64,000 nt of DNA from NCBI GenBank assembly GCA_964035545.1, contig OZ037769.1, forward strand, positions 852,501 through 916,500, in the 5' to 3' direction. The notes beneath the pieces are model-generated. The model was not told the DNA's origin. It was given only the letters and a program-made list of their open reading frames with translations, and ran no database searches. Positions 47,701-59,626 of this stretch are shown here, one piece after another. This stretch comes from Bugula neritina (lineage: Eukaryota; Bryozoa; Gymnolaemata; Cheilostomatida; Bugulidae). Every line of letters begins with the position of its first letter. The stretch's first letter is position 1. The position numbers and the translations under genes were made by a program.

Positions 47701-47766
47701 CCCTTTTGCACTGCTGATCCTACTAACTAATATCGGCATACTGTACATACACTGTGTACTTACCAT
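44439..47766 (-). CDS. R4: CUB-like/sushi type I receptor with ITAM-like tail
   Basis: Coding exons: 47766-47764 (ATG only), 47616-47220, 47108-46758, 46624-46424, 46296-46099, 45935-45738, 45622-45392, 44725-44439. The first intron is phase 0, all others phase 1; product about 621 residues. Order: signal peptide (SVRRQLLLLLSGYIIILIKG), CUB-like domain 1 (four Cys), CUB-like domain 2 (SCGEDIQIPD to MIQFTG), four sushi domains each with four Cys and a Trp before the last Cys, a short stalk, transmembrane helix (LIGVVVVLVLAVVTLGSIIL), then a basic KR and a tyrosine-rich tail. The tail has VYEEP, YEQLTTSPSSAYEQL (YxxL-x7-YxxL, an ITAM) and YENR. It should sit on the cell surface, bind a ligand outside and recruit SH2 kinases inside; this role is inferred from motifs. 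Closest paralogue is R1. Confidence 0.88.
45185..45370. other. CpG-rich insertion in the R4 intron before the TM exon
   Basis: A block with many CpG dinucleotides (cacgagcgtgtcgcac, ctcgcacgtcacgctcgagc, aaaacgcgtcgtgtggccct) inside otherwise AT-rich intron. The composition suggests a foreign insertion such as a non-autonomous DNA transposon or SINE, but I find no clear terminal repeats. Confidence 0.4.
47220..47616 (-). CDS. R4 exon 2: signal peptide and CUB-like domain 1
   Basis: The acceptor cttgtttcag is followed by TCAGTCAGAAG. The hydrophobic leader RRQLLLLLSGYIIILIKG precedes QDIKPVNICDNN. C1 and C2 are 27 residues apart, as in CUB domains, and C3/C4 are close together. The apparent upstream start MFQ in this frame is an artefact of the acceptor; the true ATG is in the exon at 47764. 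Confidence 0.8.
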
Positions 47767-47942
47767 TATATTGAAGGTACTCTGTAAGTAGGTAGTTTAT
47801 GTATATAGCTGTGATGTGTTCACCTTGTGTAGTATCTTATACACAGTATAGACTTATATATTCCCAATAATACTAGTCAGGGAGTAAAGTATAGTCTATT
47901 ATCACAAGTCAAATACTTCAGTATATATACTTGTGATTATAG
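47767..47942 (-). promoter_or_regulatory. R4 promoter region with TATA box
   Basis: On the minus strand AATATATAAGTC (TATA core at about 47853-47860) lies about 90 bp before the ATG exon. The same box and flanks recur upstream of R3 and R1. Further upstream is an inverted repeat, ATCACAAGT (47901-47909) and ACTTGTGAT (47929-47937), perfect here and degenerate in R1 and R3. Confidence 0.6.
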
Positions 47943-49469
47943 ATATACTTCCTTGTAGAAAGATAAATAATGTTATCACAATGATTATATTCAACTAGAT
48001 ATATGAACACCTTCACTCTAATCATTCATTCTATAGTCATATACATAGTTATCATACAATACAATATCAAGGTATATTACGTACTTCATACATGGAGGTA
48101 TACCTCTTTAGTGTTTAGTAGATGGGCTCTGCTGGTTATTCATCAACTTCTAACTGCAATTAACAATGAATTTAGAAGCCTTTCACCAAAAGGTGTAGGC
48201 ATAAGATTTAATACAATTTAAAACCATTTAGATTACCCTTTATTGTTTAAGAATTAAAAGCTACCAAAGTTACCACTGGAAAGCAATTAGGATGTACTCA
48301 TGTCTATATATTATTTGTTTTGTATAAAAGGAATAAAATAATAGTTAAGTGTTTTCTCAATGTTTATAACCAACTGCAACTGTGACAAACTAATATTTTA
48401 AAGCATACAATTAAATATAAGCACACTTTTATGCATGAATTCAACAACCTCTTGTTTAAAAAGCATACTGTAGCAGTCTCGTTTCAATTTGTAAAAAGTA
48501 GAAAATTCATTAAGATTTCTGAATTTTAAAATCTACAAAATGTATAGGCTCTGGCAAGGTCAAGGTCAAGTGAAGGGCAAACTTATGACTAGATAGGAAA
48601 CAAATAAATAATTAGAAGATATTTACTTGGAAGTTCATGCAGGAGTCCCAATATTTCCAATACCAGCAAGCAAGATGAGAGAGTATATTGTTCACAAAGT
48701 ATACAATACAGTTTACTGGGTGTATCTTAATTTATTTATATTTTAAAGGTGAATTGTTTCAATACAAGTAAAAAGTTCAGCTGTTTCTCTATTTATATAT
48801 TGTATTCCGTAGGTAGATGTTGTACAATATTAGTGTATATATTCCGTAGGTAGATGATACATGGTCTGACAGCATGGCCTTACGCAGGTACACATCTATT
48901 ACACTCATTTCTGACAAAACATAAAATTATACTACAACAGCAACTCAGTAACAACAGCTTTCCACACATGATATTAATGAATATTTTTGTCATTTGATTA
49001 TAGCTGAATATCAAGTAAACTCTTCAAGGCTCTAGATTTATGCTAGATCAGAGAGTATGATATAATTGTTACGGCAATGATATAATACAGCATGCAGAGA
49101 GATAGCTAATATTTATTAAGGAGAGAATAACTCCGTACATGTTAGTTTAAAGTTGTGTTTATACATCTTTTGAATCTCAACTCGGCCAAATTGAATTTCT
49201 GACTGAAAATCGTGAAGGTATAAAGGCAACTTTACTCTAGAGAGCAGCTCTCTTGATATTAACTATAAATGTCATTACTGAAAGCATAACTGAAACTTGT
49301 ATCTACTAAAGACAAGAGAGTATAATAATTATAATCTTTATGCAAGGAAATAAAACATACAGTGAAAAAATCTCTACTATAAAGTAACATTGTGAATTTG
49401 ATACATGTTGTATGAATAAAGGTTTATGATGCTCACGATTCCTCTCTATATTAGTTATTGTCTCAGGAG
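47943..49469. other. Intergenic region between R4 and R3
   Basis: No coding exon. The first 800 bp (to about 48735) match 63240-64000 at the window edge almost base for base, so it is part of a segmental duplication that includes R4 and R1. Confidence 0.7.
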
Positions 49470-49708
49470 TTATGCCACCTTAGTTGATGGCAAATTGCTG
49501 ATGCCCACACCTACGAACTCGTAAGTGTTGGTGTTGTTGAGAGAATTTGCTGAGTTTGATGGTCGAGTAGACACAGGTTCTTCATATACTTCATGTTTAT
49601 CAGATGGGGTGTCTCTACAGGGCAGACTACTTCTTTTCAAGTAGAGAATAATACTACCCAGTGTAACCACTGCTAGTACCAGAACTACCACCACTCCAAT
49701 CAAACCAT
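49470..49708 (-). CDS. R3 terminal exon: transmembrane helix with ITAM-less tail
   Basis: The first part matches R4 and R1 almost perfectly (IGVVVVLVLAVVTLGSIIL, DTPSDKHEVYEEP). Identity stops after ACTTACGAG, where R4 continues CAGCTC and R3 continues TTCGTAGG. The new end has one YEFV and no second tyrosine motif. Confidence 0.88.
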
Positions 49709-52700
49709 CTAAAACATGTCATGTGATTTATAAAATGTAACACAAAATAGCAAAAGTGAAAGTTTGACAGAGCTCAAAAGAATAGCACAGAGAATGTATA
49801 AATAAAATTTATAAATAAAGTGCGGCTTAATTAGTCGTTATTGAATAAAACAAAGTTATTGCTGGTAACAATGTTTGGATTTTAAAAGTGAGTCAGTTTA
49901 ATTAACCCAGAATAACATCTTTGTTTTAGTTACAATGGTCTCAATTAATTTTCCCTGAATCTGAATATTGTTTATTGTATTTCTAAAGATTTATTTGCTA
50001 TACCAACTGTAGTGGTGTAATAATAGTGCGCCTGCTGTAACCCAGAGTTCTCGGGTTCGAATCCCAGTGGGGGTAAAAGTTTTATGCTATCTCATTGGTT
50101 TGTCAGATTATCTTCTGGCTCCAAGAGTTGGTGAAACTAATTTAATGTGTCTACTAGCTGCTCATTGTATTAATTAGAAATTTAATTTTTACCTTCAACA
50201 ATCAATTTAACAGCATCAAATACCTCTTTGTGACTGAAGGTAGAGCTTGCTCTGCTCTAAGACTTTAAGACGTTTACCATCTTCAACCAACAAACAATCA
50301 GGGTCATGTGACCAGTTACCAGACTCTGTACAGACAGGATCTGTAGTCTTAGTATAACCATCATCGCATGAGTAGAGTAGATTATCTCCTCCGTAATATC
50401 TGCCTGTCTGTAAGTCTCCGTTACTTAGAATCAGTATTGTAGGGTCACATTCAACTATCGAAATAATGGAAAGCACTACTATACTTTAAGTTACTCAGCA
50501 ATCATAGTTTTGCAGTTTTTAAAAATTTGATTAAAAATACGCTGCTTATTAAAATATTAGTAACTATTCGTAACAATCGTATAGTATTGTATCAGATAAT
50601 AATGCGATTTGTGTGCAAAGGGGAGGTTATATACTTGCTTACAATAATATTATAATTTAGTATATAAAATTAAAATATACAGTTTTAGCTTATATACAGG
50701 AGTACATATATCAATTATGAACACATAATTGTTTGCAGTATATTATTACTATATATATACATATACCTGGTGTACATGTTAGAGATATATTACTCCATAT
50801 CCATGGTATATTATCTGTATCAGTAGAACTACATCTAGATACAACTTCTTCTAGTCCATCTCTACTCTCATATCCTTCTATACACTCATATACTGTTGAA
50901 TGAGTATCAGTCTTAATTTTATTAGTAAACTCAACATTTCTTGGCTCTTCTGTACAGTAGGGGACTAGAAAATACAATTATAAGTATTATATTCAGATAT
51001 TAGAGAAAGTCTATATATAATCCTAATTATACAGCCTTGTGTTATGAAAACATACCTGGAATACATCTGATCTCTGATTGGTTGATCCACTTAGCCTCTG
51101 TACCATCTACTTTACATTCAGAAGTTGAGTTATACTTCAACTGATAGTCAGTATCTTCACAAGAGTAGTTTATTATGGTACCAGGAAACGAGGGAGATTC
51201 AGTAGATGGAGTACTTGTCACATGATCTATTTCAGGTTTATCTCCACATGTCAACACTGTAAAAGTACACAGAAGTATGAGCTCATATGCGGCAGACAAT
51301 CTGCATCTTCAAAATCTGAAATAGTTTTAATTGTAGTTTTCGGAATATAATATGTTTTCCATAATGATATTTCGGTAGTGTCTTCACGCAAAACTTATTT
51401 ACTTTGCACTGCTCACTCACCTGTAAACTGAATCATAAAGAATACAGGCTCTACATCTCCAGTAGTAGGATCTCCCTCATTTTCATATCTCACAGAGAGT
51501 TGGTTGTTTGTAGAAATTATGTCATGTGGATATCCATCAGGGAAGTTAGCAAACTCCTGATTATCAATAAACCAGGAGATTCTGGATGATTCTTCAAGCT
51601 CAGTAATAATACTAAACTTAACATAGTGAGCCTCACTTGGTAGGTTTGATATTGTAAACTCACAGGATGATAATGACTGTTTATTAGTTGTATAAGAGCT
51701 GGTGAATATTCCAGTCAACTGTTCAACTTGAGGTCTGTCTGGTATCTGAATATCTTCACCACAGGATGTCACTGTAACAAAAATATGTCTACATATATTG
51801 AACATATATACTACCTTTGCCACAAAGTGAAATGGTCTTCACAGCTTGCTAGAAAACCTTTTTCATCAGGGCTCTTCTCACAAGAATAGCAAACATCAAC
51901 CCTCCTGTTATATACCAATGGACTTTATAAAGTGTTCCTAATAATATCTTACTAATTTGGTGTAACACATGTCTGATATCAAATATACTCGCTATGGTAT
52001 GATATATCCTACAACCTACAACCTAGATGCGTTATTTCTTAATGTTGATTAATCTATGTCCACCAGTCAATAGATAATTGATATTTCTTATATTCCAAAT
52101 GCCAATAAGGTCTGCTGAATATACTGTAAATATATATTGTGTTTAGGTAAGTTGAAGACATAACAAAAGTCAAAACTGAGGGCGACACTAGCTGAGACAG
52201 CAGAATTGGCCATCTGCAAACTGGCAAAATTTCATTGCTACTTCAAAAACTACTGTTTTTCAGTTTCCCTTTAAATATCTTCGTTATGTAAAATTAAAGT
52301 TAAAACTTTGCAATAAAAACATGAAATGCAGTTACGCTGCTAAATAACAGCACTTTTTAATGGTTAGGTGTTCCGCCATTTTGTCACATATACTATAACG
52401 TACTCGTATGCTCTCACTATACACAGCAGTGATTTACTAGTGCTGTTGGGTTGAAAGTCGGCTGCATTTTTAAAACTATAGATAAATAAGTTTGAGTTGC
52501 TGTTCACTGCTACAAATTATCTTCCAATATTCTTACACTGCCTGGAGGGTGGTGGGGGTTATTAAATGGCTGGTATCACCATTGTATAATATAGTAATTT
52601 GACACATTGAAACACTAATTTAATCATTGTCATATTATTCTACTGCAAGAGGTCAGTACATTGTTCTTATAGAGTTATATAATATATAGAGAGGTGAATG

Positions 52701-52810
52701 GAATGAGGCTTTAATAAACCAGCCTTGAATGTTTGAATACAAGATTAACATATAGCGAAAAATATTTTATGAAAACTACATTCTTTCCTAACATATTCAT
52801 CTAGCTATAT

Positions 52811-52881
<71 letters not shown>

Positions 52882-53595
52882 CATGTCACTCAATTTACAA
52901 AATACAAAACTTTTTGCACTTTTGCACCAAAATTTTGCTCATTCAATTAATTTTCCGCTAACTATTATAACGAAAAACTTCATAGTATTTGCATTTCCTT
53001 CAGACAACAAAACTAGCCAAAGATACATAAATATATATTAATATTTACCTGTTGAGAAGAACTCCAGGTTAAATCCTGTCATGTTGCTGAAAGTAGAAAC
53101 TGATAATACAGACTGTTCTTGGGTGAACTTCTGTATTATACCAGGTTCTGTAAAGTCAATACAGTATGTTCTACCATCTATCTGTATTTCTGGACAAATA
53201 GCACCTTCAGCAGCTACCTCAACTCCTGGTATACTGATATAACTACTTATAGCAGGTGCTCTCAGAGTTAGACTACATCTAACAGGTGCTCCCTCTATCT
53301 CTCTATGTTCTATTATCCCTGCATATCCTCTATCAACTGTCACTGTATTATTATCACACATATTCACGGGTTTAATATCTTGTCCTTTTATCAATATAAC
53401 GATGTAACCACTCAGTAGCAGCAGGAGTTGTCTTCCGACTGACTGAAACAAAAACGTTTAATATTAGTATATATATACACTTCTACATTTTGTCCCGAAA
53501 AACTGAATCAAATACTATAATGTATGATTCCCTTATGCACTGTTGATCTTACTAACTAATATCAATATAATGTACATACACTGTGTACTTACCAT
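49470..53595 (-). CDS. R3: CUB-like/sushi receptor lacking sushi 3 and the ITAM
   Basis: Coding exons: 53595-53593 (ATG only), 53442-53049, 51771-51421, 51256-51056, 50964-50767, 50454-50224, 49708-49470; product about 538 residues, phases as in R4. Order: signal peptide (SVGRQLLLLLSGYIVILIKG), CUB-like 1, CUB-like 2, sushi 1, sushi 2, then directly the sushi equivalent to number 4 in the others, stalk, transmembrane helix identical to R4, and a tail that keeps VYEEP but then reads NTYEFVGVGISNLPSTKVA and stops. There is no YxxL pair. No relic of the sushi 3 exon is visible between 50480 and 50760. The intron after exon 2 is large and holds a (TA)n tract. It could act as a decoy, inhibitory or adaptor-dependent partner of the ITAM-bearing paralogues, which is inference. 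Confidence 0.87.
50005..50078 (+). other. tRNA-like sequence (degenerate tRNA or SINE head) in R3 intron
   Basis: A clear B-box and T-arm (CGGGTTCGAATCCCAG) is preceded by an A-box-like tagtggtgtaataatag and a CTGTAAC loop that would give a Tyr-type GTA anticodon. Stems have mismatches and appear to lack a base, so it is more likely a tRNA-derived repeat than a working tRNA. Confidence 0.45.
52814..52880. repeat. (TA)n microsatellite, R3 intron
   Basis: About 32 TA dinucleotides without interruption. Confidence 0.97.
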
Positions 53596-53790
53596 TGTAT
53601 TGAAGATACTCTGTAAGTAGATAGTTTATGTACAAGCTGTGATGTGTACACCTATAGTGTTGTATCTTATACACAGTATAGACTTATATATTTCCAATAA
53701 TACTAGTTAGGGAGTAAAGTATAGTCTATTATCACAAGTCAAATACTTCAGTATATATACTTGGGAATTATAGTTATACTTCCTTGTAGA
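53596..53790 (-). promoter_or_regulatory. R3 promoter region with TATA box
   Basis: The same minus-strand TATATAAGTC box as in R4 and R1, at about 53683-53690, about 90 bp before the ATG exon, in a conserved block reaching about 53780. Confidence 0.6.
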
Positions 53791-54972
53791 AAATTAGATT
53801 ATATTATTACAATGCAATCATTTAATTATAACATATGTATGAAGCTTGTACAAATTTAATTTGTCAATTCAATTATAAAAGCCTTTGTATGCTGTTAAGT
53901 TTGTCACTTATCATTGTACTTACACATTGTAAAAATAGCCCATCGGGTCTTGGCCTTATCCCTATTTTATGTTAGTTATAGCTTTAATATAGAGATATCA
54001 TTGATATTATATGCTATTGTAAAGCTCTACAGCTTCTGTCAGTGCTTGATCATATTATAGACATGATACAGTAGACTTAACTATAATATATTATTCCCCA
54101 ACAACAGTGCTACTCCAACAAATATACAAGCTAGAAAATTCGTTGCCTGCAGCAATAACGATTTCAATGCGTAATGATTCATAGGAATTTAGAATAAATC
54201 AGTTTGAAGAACTATTGTGCACTGTGTCGCTCAAGCTAAATTTATTTGAAAAAGTAGGAGTAAAATTTATTAGATTTTAGTGCCTTGCGCTCTGAAAATG
54301 AGCTAAATATAATACATGAGAGAGTATATTGTTCATAAAGTATACAATACATTCATAAAAGGTGATAATATGAATATTTCTATATTTTAAAAGTTGAATG
54401 ACCAATATTATAAATAAATAACTCCAGACAGGAAAACTATTTGGTATTATAATATAATTTTATTAATTACGCTTTAGTAATAAGTGATATATGGTATGAG
54501 AAATTTTGTAAAACTTGTAGCCTTATAGTTGTAACCTCAAAAGAAAAAAAGCTAAAAACCTTTAGTTATAATTATATTAATTCAAACTAAAAGTAGTTAG
54601 CAGCTGTGGTTTAGGAATAGCTCAGTGAATGTCTTACAGGTACAAATGGCAAATAAAATTATACAAAAATAGAAACTAAAAGTTGTAATCAATAAACTTG
54701 CTTATCAAAAACTAAAGAAAAATGGCTGTAATTGGAAAGTGAAATAAACAAAATGGGATGAATGGGATAGGTATTATAAAATTCTAAACTGAAGTTGCTT
54801 AAAATTTTCCCAATAAAAATGTTGACAATGCAAAAATTAAAAGTCCACTTCGCCAGCAAATAGCATATAGAAAAATCTTCATTTACTGAAAAATGATCAC
54901 TACAACTACAAGTTAATTTTATTAAAAATAAAAAGTATAAATTGCATATAATTTACTATATAATTCCAACAG
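53791..54972. other. Intergenic region between R3 and R2
   Basis: AT-rich, no exon. A short stretch near 54310-54360 (gagagagtatattgttcata) echoes the R4 and R1 upstream flanks, indicating an older shared origin. Confidence 0.55.
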
Positions 54973-55301
54973 TTAAATATTTTCATAAGCTGATGATTCT
55001 AGCTGCAGCTTTTCATATGTTGGTGCAGGAGCTCCGTTGTTTTGTAACTTTTCATAAAGAGAACTTTCATTGTTTACAGGGTTGCCATTGGTTACTGATG
55101 TAGACGTGTCCATTTCCTCATAGTTGTGAGTAGCTGAGTTCACTCTGGGAGAGAGTTGAGTAGACATGGGTTCCTCGTACACATCAGGGTCAAAAAGTGG
55201 GTGGGTTGTACAGGGCAAACTATCTCTTTTCAAGTAGAGTATTATAATACTGATTGTAATCACAGCTACAGGTACTGCTATGGTCAGAGCAATGAGACCT
55301 C
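54973..55301 (-). CDS. R2 terminal exon: transmembrane helix and ITAM-like tail
   Basis: 109 codons including stop; five tyrosine motifs (YEEP, YEEM, YEKL, YEKL, YENI) against four in R1 and R4. The tail has diverged in sequence but keeps the order YEEP, paired YxxL, YEN. Confidence 0.88.
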
Positions 55302-58121
55302 CTGGAAAGAAGTTAATGTTAAGTCTACATAAACATGTGCAAATTCAACAAATTTATATTCTGTAGACAGCTACTGAACTCTAGTGAGAGGGTATGTAAT
55401 ATATTCTGTAAACAGCCACTGAACTCTAGTGAGAGAGTATATAATATATTCTGTAGACAGCCACTGAACTCTAGTGAGAGAGTATATAATAGATAAAATA
55501 GAAGAAACAAGAACTTACCACTGAGTGGCACAATCTTTTCATCTATGGTAGTAGAACGAGTCATATCCTCAGATACAACACAACCAGGGTCATGTGACCA
55601 GTTACCAGACTGTGTACAGACAGGATCTGTAGTCTTAGTATAACCATCATCACATAAGTAGAGTAGATCATCTCCTCCGTAATATCTGTCTGTCTGTTTG
55701 TCTCCGTTAGTTAGGGTTAGTGCTGCTGGGTCACACTCAGCTGTTAGGAAATAACAGAGTCTGTTGAAATAATTTTACATATGAAAACATAACAAGCTAT
55801 ATTATAGGAATATTCTATTATATTTGAACCTATATATAATTACCTGTCTCTGTACATTCTGGAACACTGGACCAAGTTTTATCATGTTGACACTGTATCA
55901 CGTCCATGTTTGTTTTCTTATAACCATAGTAACAGACATATGATAGAACTTCTTGGTAGAGATATGTTTGAGTTGTCCCTCCCTTAGATGTGATGTTAGT
56001 AGTGGAATTATTGATCGAGAGATCAGTGATGTCACACTCAACTAAAGTTATTATTAAAAAACAAACTTGCGGAGGACAAGGAACATATATACGTAGTGTA
56101 AAATAAAAAATTATTATTGAAAAACAAACTTTAAATTGGCAATGAAATTTTTCGCAAAGTAATTTAAGTTGTCATTACTAATTTAGTATATTAAATTTAA
56201 ATTATGTAGTTTTGGCTATAAAGATAGTATGTAATATATATACAATATCTACACTCTACAGTGCATTATTACTATATACATATACCTGGTGTACATGTTA
56301 AAGATATATTAATCCATACCCATGGTATATTATTACTATATACATATACCTGGTGTACATGTTAGAGATATATTACTCCATATCCATGGGATATTATCTG
56401 TATCAGTAGAATTACATCTAGATACAACTTCTTCTATTCCATCTCTACTCTCATATCCTTTTATACACTCATATACTGTTGTATGAGTATCAGTCTTTGT
56501 TTTAGTAGTAAACTCAACATCTCTTGGTTCTTCTGTACAGTAGAGGACTACAGAAACAGCATTTGGAAGTATTATATTTAGTTATTAGAAAAATTCTATA
56601 TTATCCTCATTATACAGGTTTATGTTATGAATACATACCTGGAATACATCTGATCTCTGATTGGTTGACCCACTTAGCCTCTGTACCATCTACTTTACAT
56701 TCAGAAGTTGAGTTATACATCAACTGATGGTCAGTATCTTCACAAGAGTAGTTTATTATTGTACCAGGAAACCAGGGAGATTCAGTAGATGGAGTACTTG
56801 TCACATGATCTATTTCAGGTTTATCTCCGCATGTTAACACTGTGTAAAAGTAAAGAGAAAGTTGGCTCGCATATGGCAGACACAGGGAGAAAGTCCAAGA
56901 TATTTCTGAAAAAAGTTTCAGTTGTAATTTTCAGAATCTAATTTTGGCTGTGACGGCTTTATAATATTTTGATGCTTAAAAACTCATTTATGTGCGTTTT
57001 TCACTCACCTGTAAACTGAATCATAAAGAATACTGATTCTACATCTCCAGATACAGGATCTCCCTCATTTTCATATCTCACAGAGAGTTGGTTGTTTGTA
57101 GAGATTATGTCATGTAGATATCCATCAGGGAAGTTAGCAAACTCCTGATTGTCAATAAACCAAGAGGTTCTGGATGATTCCGTAAGCTCAGTAATATCAA
57201 ACCTAACATAGTGAGCTTCACTTGGTAGGTTAGATATTGTAAACTCACAGGATGATAATGACTGTTTCTTAGTTGTATAAGAGCTGATGAATATTCCAGT
57301 CAACTGTTCAACTTGAGGTCTGTCTGGTATCTGAAGATTTTCACCACAGGATGTTACTGTAAAAGAAATATACCTAGCAAAATTTACTTTAATGCTTATT
57401 ATATTTTTAAAGATATTTGCTCTACAGTGTTGAGTGAACCTTATTAAATGGGTTGCTTCTCAATGAACACTGTATAACTGATAACTAACAACACAATAGC
57501 ATATCACAACTACAGGCAAGTTAATCATTCAAACTATTTGTTAGCTAATAGATATTAGTTTTCTGTACTTTGAAAAGATTTACAAGTTTTTTACATTAGA
57601 ATTACTTATATAAATTCAAAGTGCATCCCTTTACCTGTTGTAAAGAACTCCAAGTTGAATCCTGTCATGTTGCTGAGAGTAGAAACTGATAATACAGACT
57701 GTTCTTGAGTGAACTTCTGTATTATACCAGGTTCTGTAGAGTCAATACAGTATCTTCTACCACCTATCTGTATTTCTGGACAGATATCACCTTCTTCAGC
57801 TACAAAAACTTCTGTAATGCTGATATAACTACCAGCAGGTGCTCTCAGAGTTAGACTACATCTAACAGGTGCTCCCTCTATCTCTCTATGTTCTATTATC
57901 CCTGCATATCCTCTATCAACTGTCACTGTATTATTATCACATATATTCACTGGTTTAATATCTTGTCCTTCTATTAATATGGCTGTGTTATAGATACTCA
58001 ACAGTAGGAGTTGCAGAGGGAAGAACTAAAATATAATTAAATTAAATAATGAAAACTGTAGATTGTAAGATTATATACTAGATACTATCCCATGTGTGTG
58101 TAAATAAGTTTTACTCACCAT
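54973..58121 (-). CDS. R2: divergent CUB-like/sushi receptor with ITAM-like tail
   Basis: Coding exons: 58121-58119 (ATG only), 58025-57635, 57356-57009, 56839-56639, 56547-56350, 56041-55844, 55740-55519, 55301-54973; product about 629 residues, same phases. The signal peptide differs (FFPLQLLLLSIYNTAILIEG). Two CUB-like and four sushi domains follow, then a different stalk (TRSTTIDEKIVPLS), a different transmembrane helix (LIALTIAVPVAVITISIIIL) and YLKRDSLPC. The tail carries VYEEP, NYEEM, YEKLQNNGAPAPTYEKL (YxxL-x9-YxxL, within the accepted ITAM spacing range of 6-12) and YENI. It is the most divergent member, which points to an older duplication, and its preservation of the motif pattern suggests the tail is under selection. 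Confidence 0.88.
55360..55495. repeat. About 48-bp tandem repeat, three copies, R2 intron
   Basis: Unit containing ctactgaactctagtgagag and tgtaatatattctgta, between the sushi 4 and transmembrane exons. Confidence 0.85.
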
Positions 58122-59626
58122 TCTTAGACTGATTTAACCAAGCAATTTCGATTCAAATATGGTTTCTAAAAAGTTACATTTACTCTACATGTATCTGTAT
58201 AGTACAAGACATGCACTGTGTGCTGCAGTTAATCTATAACTAACTTTATCAACTTAGCTCATGAATAGAAGGAGTTTATATTTTAACTTCCTCCTAGTAC
58301 CTATAATGTATTATTCACTCAGCGCTTGCTAATTCATAAGCAAATTGAATATGATCATTAGATAAGCAAACATGTATATCTATAGATAGTAACCAACTTC
58401 CCTATTATATACACTATGTTGAGTATTCTATACTATATACTGCACTAGTTATATGAGGGTTATTTATTTTTCTTAGTTATTTGAATAAAGAACTATTACA
58501 ATGTTTTGCTTTACAATCACATTGAAAACTGATTACCCCATCTAGTATCTAATGTTATACTCACAATCTTGCTCACTGTTAGCAGTTCAGTTTCCTGCAA
58601 TTAGAAACTTCTCTTATCAATTTTGTTTTTCTTGTTGGGTGCAAATACAGATTTCAAAATCACAGAAGAAATATTTTGCTTTCAAAACCAAAATATGCTT
58701 CAATATTACATCAACATACATCTAATGCTAATTCATAAGTATTTTGAAAATACAATACTTGAAAAAACTGAACAATACACACACTGTTGTCAGTTATTGT
58801 ACAGCTAATCATATTATACCAGTTCATTTTCTGCGAAGAATAAAGGCAATGCCTATAATACAGGTGTTGAAATGCGTAGCTATGGAGTAAGTGTAAGAGA
58901 TTAATACTCTGCAATAGATTGTAGTTATTGTAATATATAATCATGTGTTTTATCATAGCATTGTAGCTATACAAGCTTTTAGAGAAAAAGCTATGAAAAG
59001 CTTTCAGCTAAATAGCTAATGCTTGATGTATAAATAATGTTTCTAATCTCTCTGTACTATGCAACTAGTTAATACATGTCCTACTCCCAATAATACATGT
59101 TTATTATAAATAATTCTATAGCTAATATTGCAGAGTATCAATTTATATAGAAATTGCTTTTCATAGATTTATTGGGATTAAAGATGATGGTTGAAACAGA
59201 CTTTGTAGCTAGGTATATGCACCTATATTGTATAATAAAAGAATAACTTTTTAAAACTTATCTCATTCACCATCACAGTGCAAAATACAACTACTAATAA
59301 ATTTGTTATTAAATTTCAGAGCATGTGGGCAAAAAATAGAAAAGCAGTAAATAAAATTGTTTGTTCTGACAAATGATAAAATTCTAATATTCAGTAATGT
59401 GAGTTTTAGTAGTGCAAAAAATAAATAATTCAAACTAAAATATAACTTTACAAAACTGAGTTGTGAAGACAATTCACATGGTATCAAAAAATTGGTAGAA
59501 GTATTAAATACTAAATACAAGCATGTAAAAGTTTTCAGTTGCAAAAAGCAGTAGAATCAGAAATAAAGTGTGCATAATTAAGCAAGCAATTATAATACTG
59601 TGTTTACTGTAATATATATAGTATAG
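58122..59626. other. Intergenic region between R2 and R1
   Basis: AT-rich. No TATATAAGTC promoter block like those of R1, R3 and R4 was found upstream of R2. The right part (about 59390-59626) aligns with 44160-44438, so it is the duplicated R1/R4 3' flank. Confidence 0.6.

Noticed and set aside
59263-59544. 93-residue open frame between R2 and R1
   Set aside because: No domain, no conserved counterpart frame in the duplicated R4 flank, and no splice sites fitting the receptor genes.
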